Assembly (NCBI GenBank): GCA_030621105.1
Contig: JAUXIH010000014.1
Location: 1-14,022, forward strand
Direction of reading: 5' to 3'
Length of the DNA stretch: 14,022 bases
Source: Dehalococcoidia bacterium
GTDB lineage: Bacteria; Chloroflexota; Dehalococcoidia; GIF9; AB-539-J10
The notes under the pieces were generated by a model. That model ran no database searches. It was not told the origin of the DNA and saw only the letters and a program-made list of their open reading frames with translations. Of the stretch, positions 13,840-14,022 are shown piece by piece. The translations under genes and the position numbers were made by a program. How positions within the stretch are numbered: the first letter of the stretch is position 1; every line of letters begins with the position of its first letter.

Positions 13840-14022
13840 TAAATTACACTAACCTTCTTCTTATGCTGAGTAGCAGGTTCATACTTGACCTCACCATCTA
13901 CCAAGGAATAGATAGTATAGTCTCTGCCTAGCCCTACGTTATTTCCAGGCATAATACGTGTACCACGCTGTCTAACTAGAATATTCCCGGCACGAACTTT
14001 TTCCCCACCATACTTCTTAACA
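13839..14022 (-). CDS. rpmA: 50S ribosomal protein L27, C-terminal part (cut by window end)
   Basis: The minus strand is open from the window edge to TAA at 13841-13839. The visible last 60 residues read KKYGGEKVRAGNILVRQRGTR-like at the start, then PGNNVGLGRDYTIYSLVDG and end KKKVSVI, which is unmistakably L27. The N-terminus, which reaches into the peptidyl transferase centre in known ribosomes, lies outside the window. It is the upstream gene of the rpmA-rpmE pair. rplU, its usual neighbour, would be expected just beyond the window end, but this cannot be seen here. Confidence 0.95.
   Translation of the reverse strand, partial: VKKYGGEKVRAGNILVRQRGTRIMPGNNVGLGRDYTIYSLVDGEVKYEPATQHKKKVSVI

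Overview
The window looks like chromosomal DNA of an anaerobic or sulfide-exposed bacterium, most plausibly a Chloroflexota/Dehalococcoidia-type lineage. That placement is inference: it rests on moderate-to-low G+C, frequent GTG starts, archaeal-type sulfur and thiazole genes beside bacterial tilS, truB, rpmA and rpmE, and Fe-S or radical-SAM proteins. No rRNA or other direct taxonomic marker is present. Nothing indicates phage, IS elements, integrons or CRISPR.

Left part (1-1900). A small six-cysteine protein is followed by a radical SAM protein of the PflA-related (PflX/COG1313) type, both on +. The gene contains a perfect 24-bp palindrome. The roughly 260 bp after it (1482-1744) hold no credible gene. 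Two minus-strand tRNA genes then face it: tRNA-His(GUG), with an encoded G-1, and tRNA-Arg(UCG), 3 nt apart, with their own sigma70-like promoter.

Centre-left (1949-5086, minus strand). A tightly packed four-gene operon encodes, in order of transcription, an archaeal-type Thi4 thiazole synthase homologue, a COG1900/DUF39 protein (homocysteine formation from aspartate semialdehyde and sulfide), a NIL-domain ferredoxin, and a COG2122/UPF0280 ApbE-like protein. The last three are the known methanogen-type sulfide-to-homocysteine set. Its co-transcription with a Thi4 homologue carrying Pro where other Thi4 proteins have Cys or His is the most interesting feature of the window.

Centre (5087-9876, plus strand). 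A divergent promoter region leads to a CNNM/CorC-type membrane protein with CBS domains. It is followed, by overlap, by a DUF2344 'radical SAM-linked' protein. After a 229-bp gap come a histidine phosphatase, tilS (tRNA-Ile lysidine synthetase) and a stand-alone Smr-domain protein, with tilS and the Smr gene translationally coupled.

Right part (9877-14022). truB (tRNA pseudouridine-55 synthase, possibly leaderless), a CPA2-type cation/proton antiporter with a TrkA-N domain, and the coupled pair hisA-hisI are on +. Converging on them from the right edge are rpmA (L27, cut by the window end) and rpmE (L31, zinc type), which overlap by one base. Most genes here are housekeeping; the sulfur operon is the distinctive metabolic unit.
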